This document shows positions 5,939 through 8,891 of a stretch of DNA of 8,891 nt, one piece after another. Under the pieces are notes generated by a model. That model searched no databases. It was not told the DNA's origin and saw only the letters and a list, made by a program, of their open reading frames with translations. Where the stretch lies: positions 1-8,891 of the forward strand of contig JAOZRP010000074.1 in assembly GCA_029940125.1 (NCBI GenBank), in the 5' to 3' direction. Within the stretch, counting starts at the first letter, position 1; the number at the start of each line of letters is the position of its first letter. The translations under genes were made by a program, and so were the position numbers. The DNA is from a bacterium (GTDB lineage Bacteria > Desulfobacterota > Anaeroferrophillalia > Anaeroferrophillales > Anaeroferrophillaceae).

Positions 5939-7576
5939 ACCTGGATTGATTCCGGCATGATCCGGCGTCCGGCGGCTGGTTTCCTGGGGATTAATGGTTT
6001 CGAAAGGTTCAGGCTCGCAGGATGCAGACGGCCGGCCGAGGAAAAAAAACAGCAGAAAAAGACAGCCGACCACCGCGTAAATCGTCGCGTCCCTGAAGGT
6101 GTCCTGGAAGGCGTGGCTGAAAGCCTGGATTTTGGTTGCGTACCCCAGGAGAATCTTTGATTTTATCAGGGCCAGATCCTGGCTGAACAATGCCTGCAGC
6201 TGATGCTGCCATTTGCCCAGCATGGGCAGGATATAATGCTCATTGCCGGCCTGCAGGGCGCAGATTTCATCGTAGTGAAAAGCGAGTTTCTTTTGGAGAG
6301 TATTGGTGGCCAGGGCGGTCCCGAAGGAACCGCCGACAAAGCGGATGTAGTGCATCAGGCTGACCCCCAGGTTGGTCTGCTCACCCAGCTTTTCCAGGGC
6401 CATGGTGGTGACCGGGGCGAAAAACATGCCGATGCCCACCCCGTAGGGCAGGGTCATCAGGATGGTGCGCAGTTTCGGGGTGTAGTAGTTGAGGTGAGGC
6501 AGAATAAAGTACACCCCCCATAAATACACCACCGAGGTGGCGATCAACACCTTTGCCGGGCCGATTTTGTCGCTGAGGAGCCCGGACATGATCGAGAAAA
6601 CGGCGATGCAGATGGCCATGGGCATTAGGTGGAGCCCGGTCTGGAAAGTGCTCATGAAGCGCAGCTTTTCGTAGTAAAGGGGCAGCAGATAGAAGACCTG
6701 GTACATGGAAAGCCCGAGGACGAAAAAATAAATGCCCATGGCGCTGCGGAACTCCCTGATTTTGAAGATGGAAAAATCGATCAGGGGCTTCTTGGAAAGC
6801 AGCTCGCAGATGGCGTAGGCCAGGAAGCCGGCGGCGGAGACCACGGCAAGCTTGATGATCAGGATGGACTGGAACCAGCCGTTTTCCTGGCCCTTGGACA
6901 ACAGGGTCAGCAGGGCGACGGTGGCGGTGGAAACCAGAAAGAAGCTGGCAAAGTTAAAGCTGAATCTTTTTCTGACCGTGATGATCCGGGGGATGAAGAC
7001 GACGGCGGCCACCAGATTCAGGATGCCGATGGGAACGTTGATGAAAAAAACGTAGCGCCAGGACAGGTTGTCGGTGATGTAGCCGCCCAGGGTGGGGCCC
7101 AGGGCGGGCGCGAAGCTCACGGCCAGGGCGTAGATGCCCATGGCCATGCCCTTTTTGTCCGGCGGGTAGATGGTAAAGAGGATGGTTTCCGCCGTGGCCA
7201 CCAGAAAGGCTTCCCCCAGGCCCTGGAAGGAGCGGAAGGCAATCATCTCCTCCAGGCTGGTGGCATGGCCGCAGAGAAAGCTAGTGCTGGTAAAAAGCAC
7301 CAGGCCGATGACGAAAATCCGCTTCAGGCCGAAGCTCATGGCCAGCTTTTCCACCATCAGCAGCCCGGTGGCGGCGGCAATCATGTACGCGGTAATTACC
7401 CACTGGGCGCCGTAGATGTCGGTGGACAGGGGACCCATGATCTTGGGCAGGATGACCTCGACGATGGTGGTGTCGAGGATGGCCATGAACACGCCGACAA
7501 TGATGATGATGGTAAGAAAGAATCTCTCACCCGTGCCGATGCGTTCGTAAATGGGGATGCCGGCATCCGTCTGCAT
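5936..7576 (-). CDS. emrB: EmrB/QacA-type MFS exporter (DHA2 family, 14 helices)
   Basis: This 546-residue inner-membrane protein has the length and motifs of proton-driven DHA2 drug exporters. After a short cytoplasmic N-terminus, helix 1 ends in LDTTIVEVILPKI (34-46), the DHA2 motif D1. The motif A region reads EKLAMSFGLKR (76-86), without the usual aspartate, as I recall also being true of E. coli EmrB. R115 in RSFQGLGEA corresponds to motif B. ALGPTLGGYITDNLSW (158-173) followed by RYVFFINVPIGI is the antiporter motif C. A hydrophilic loop at about 425-490 precedes the last helix (about 499-514), and a polar tail of about 30 residues follows. The start overlaps the adaptor stop by one base (TAATG), with AAGG about 8-9 nt upstream. 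With the adaptor it should form a tripartite pump; substrate cannot be read from sequence. The gene symbol is by family resemblance. Confidence 0.92.
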   Translation of the reverse strand: MQTDAGIPIYERIGTGERFFLTIIIIVGVFMAILDTTIVEVILPKIMGPLSTDIYGAQWVITAYMIAAATGLLMVEKLAMSFGLKRIFVIGLVLFTSTSFLCGHATSLEEMIAFRSFQGLGEAFLVATAETILFTIYPPDKKGMAMGIYALAVSFAPALGPTLGGYITDNLSWRYVFFINVPIGILNLVAAVVFIPRIITVRKRFSFNFASFFLVSTATVALLTLLSKGQENGWFQSILIIKLAVVSAAGFLAYAICELLSKKPLIDFSIFKIREFRSAMGIYFFVLGLSMYQVFYLLPLYYEKLRFMSTFQTGLHLMPMAICIAVFSIMSGLLSDKIGPAKVLIATSVVYLWGVYFILPHLNYYTPKLRTILMTLPYGVGIGMFFAPVTTMALEKLGEQTNLGVSLMHYIRFVGGSFGTALATNTLQKKLAFHYDEICALQAGNEHYILPMLGKWQHQLQALFSQDLALIKSKILLGYATKIQAFSHAFQDTFRDATIYAVVGCLFLLFFFLGRPSASCEPEPFETINPQETSRRTPDHAGINPG

Positions 7577-8781
7577 TACCGCCGCCTTTTAATTTCGATC
7601 TCGCCGCCCATGCCGGCCACCAGGCGGGATATGTCGCCTTTGGTTATCTTGACTTTTACCGGGATTCTCTGCACTACCTTGGTGAATTCGCCGGCGGAGA
7701 TGTCCCGGGGGACCAGGGCGAACTTGGCGGCGCTGGTGGGCAGGATTGATTCCACTTGGCCGGTGAATTCCAGGTCGGGGTAGGCATCGATGGTGATGCT
7801 GGCGGTGCAGCCTGGTTCAACCCCTTCCAGCTTTTTTTCGCCCAGCAGCACCAGGATGTAGATGTCCTTGGGGTCCACCAGGGCATAGATTGGCATACCG
7901 GTGCCGACGACGTCGCCGACGCTGTGATATTTTTTGGCAATTTTGCCGGTGATGGGACTGAACAGGCGGCAGTAGGACAGCTCAAGGCCTACCGATGAGC
8001 GCTTGGCTTCCAGGGCCTTGATCTTGGCCTCCGTGGCCGCGATGCCCTTGCGGATTTCCTTGATGCTCAGTCGCTCCGATTCGGCCAGGCTGACTTCCTT
8101 CCTTTCAGCCCGCAGCTGGGCCCGCAGGCCCTCGAGGTTTTTCTCCTGGGCGGCCAGTTCCTTCTGCTTGGCCCGCAGGTTGGTGTCAATGGCTTCGTAA
8201 GCCCTTTTGGCCACGACCCCCTGCTGGTAGAGGGCCTGGTAGCGCCGTTCATCCCTTTTCAGCTGACCGATGGCAACCTTGAGGGCGGCAATCTTGTCTT
8301 TGAGGGCGGCGATTTTTTTGCCGGTCCCGGAAACCTGGTCCCCGGCCATGCCGATTTTAAGTTCCACCTGGGCGGTCGCCTTGCGCAGGGCGATGGACTG
8401 CTGTTCCCGCTGGTGTCGCAGGGCCTTGATTTTTTCGGTCAGCTGATCGGCAGCCAGCTGGTAATCCTGTGGCTTGATCTCCGCCAGCAGCTCTCCCTGG
8501 CGCACGGCTTCCCCCTCGACCTTGGTCATGGTGACCAGTCGACCGCCGACCCGCTCAAAACCGGCGTTGATAATCCTGTCGGTATCAACAAAAACCGCGT
8601 CGGTGATGGCGTAGTCCAGGCGGTGCTTGATCATGAAACCGCCGTATCCTACCACCACCAGCAGGGCTGCCAGCAGAACCAGCAGCGCCATCTTTTTTCG
8701 TCCACCGTTGGGGGTTCCCGAATTCGTATCTTTTCCAGCCAATTCCGATGCCGTGTTTTTCCCGGCGGTAGCTTCACTCAC
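7576..8781 (-). CDS. emrA: EmrA/HlyD-type membrane fusion (periplasmic adaptor) protein
   Basis: This 401-residue adaptor has a polar cytoplasmic N-terminus (1-30), one membrane helix (31-50), a first half lipoyl-like segment (about 74-108), a long coiled-coil hairpin (about 109-266), the second lipoyl half (about 268-303, RLFSPITGKIAKKYHSVGD) and a beta-barrel region. The barrel includes FTKVVQRIPVKVKI (366-379), characteristic of EmrA-type adaptors. It should link the MFS exporter to an outer-membrane TolC-like channel, which is absent from the window. The start is GTG at 8781, supported by AGGAG (8791-8795) 9 nt upstream. It is the first gene of the - strand operon, with 55 nt between its start and the inverted REP-like element. 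No clear sigma70 promoter is visible in that gap, so the promoter may lie in the repeat or beyond the window. Confidence 0.92.
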   Translation of the reverse strand: MSEATAGKNTASELAGKDTNSGTPNGGRKKMALLVLLAALLVVVGYGGFMIKHRLDYAITDAVFVDTDRIINAGFERVGGRLVTMTKVEGEAVRQGELLAEIKPQDYQLAADQLTEKIKALRHQREQQSIALRKATAQVELKIGMAGDQVSGTGKKIAALKDKIAALKVAIGQLKRDERRYQALYQQGVVAKRAYEAIDTNLRAKQKELAAQEKNLEGLRAQLRAERKEVSLAESERLSIKEIRKGIAATEAKIKALEAKRSSVGLELSYCRLFSPITGKIAKKYHSVGDVVGTGMPIYALVDPKDIYILVLLGEKKLEGVEPGCTASITIDAYPDLEFTGQVESILPTSAAKFALVPRDISAGEFTKVVQRIPVKVKITKGDISRLVAGMGGEIEIKRRR

Positions 8782-8790
8782 TTTCGCGCT

Positions 8791-8795
8791 CTCCT
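8791..8795 (-). promoter_or_regulatory. Ribosome binding site for the GTG-started emrA-like gene
   Basis: On the - strand AGGAG stands 9 nt before GTG 8781. It fixes the start on a non-ATG codon that gives a normal adaptor N-terminus ahead of the membrane helix. Confidence 0.75.
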
Positions 8796-8836
8796 GTTTC
8801 TGCCCTGCTTTGCCGAAATAGTGCTGGTGCAGAGGT

Positions 8837-8891
8837 TGTTAGTGCCTTATCCCTGAAAGGCTGTCACTCTTTTCAGTACCCCCTTGAGGGG
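8837..8891 (-). repeat. REP-like element, right copy (inverted)
   Basis: Read on the - strand, this is 50/55 identical to 45-99 and keeps both palindromes: CCCC-TCAA-GGGG at 8891-8880 and CTGAAA-N12-TTTCAG at 8876-8853. It runs to the last base of the window, so the true end is unknown. It is oriented toward the emrA-like gene, just as the left copy is oriented toward the HD-GYP gene. The GTGACA box of the left copy is conserved, but the -10-like TACTAA is CACTAA here, so the embedded-promoter idea is weak. Confidence 0.85.

Noticed and set aside
5923..5958. Longer pabB start at ATG 5958
   Set aside because: No Shine-Dalgarno, overlap with the exporter coding end, and a better-placed TGAGGG/ATG at 5922.
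6629..7783. 384-codon open frame on the + strand opposite the emrAB genes
   Set aside because: Its translation is Gly/Gln/Asp/His-rich with no recognisable domain, and it runs antisense to strongly supported membrane-protein genes; it is a codon-bias shadow.

Overview
The window looks like a chromosomal segment of a Gram-negative bacterium. The evidence is an EmrA-type periplasmic adaptor with its inner-membrane partner, a receiver/GAF/HD-GYP regulator, and moderately GC-rich genes. The style of the genes and intergenic repeats would suit a deltaproteobacterium (Desulfobacterota/Desulfuromonadota type), but this is an impression from reading, not a demonstrated assignment. No rRNA, tRNA, CRISPR array, transposase or phage gene was seen.

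Layout. Positions 1-465 are non-coding and repeat-rich: one copy of a REP-like element, a small hairpin, a triple 9-bp tandem repeat and a terminator-like hairpin. On the + strand follow an orphan response regulator with GAF and HD-GYP domains (466-1941), a sigma70-type promoter (1980-2009), a ParA/MinD-family ATPase (2048-2794), and a translationally coupled, unrecognised single-pass membrane protein (2791-3564). That protein has a very basic, disordered N-terminal half and a coiled-coil C-terminus. A strong intrinsic terminator (3596-3625) closes this half.

The - strand carries a tight four-gene operon converging on that terminator. Read in transcription order it is emrA-like adaptor (8781-7576), emrB-like 14-helix MFS exporter (7576-5936), pabB (5922-4513) and pabC (4516-3674). 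Junctions are a TAATG overlap, a 13-nt gap and an ATGA overlap, so the genes are almost certainly co-transcribed. The right end of the window is a second copy of the REP-like element, inverted relative to the first. Each copy sits upstream of a transcription unit and points into it.

How the genes may work together. EmrAB would form a drug/metabolite exporter with an outer-membrane channel encoded elsewhere. PabB plus PabC make p-aminobenzoate from chorismate once a PabA/TrpG glutaminase, not encoded here, supplies ammonia. The most novel-looking part is the ParA plus basic membrane protein pair. It has the layout of a ParA-type positioning system in which the usual ParB is replaced by a membrane-anchored basic partner, next to a c-di-GMP phosphodiesterase. 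Function there is inferred, not shown.
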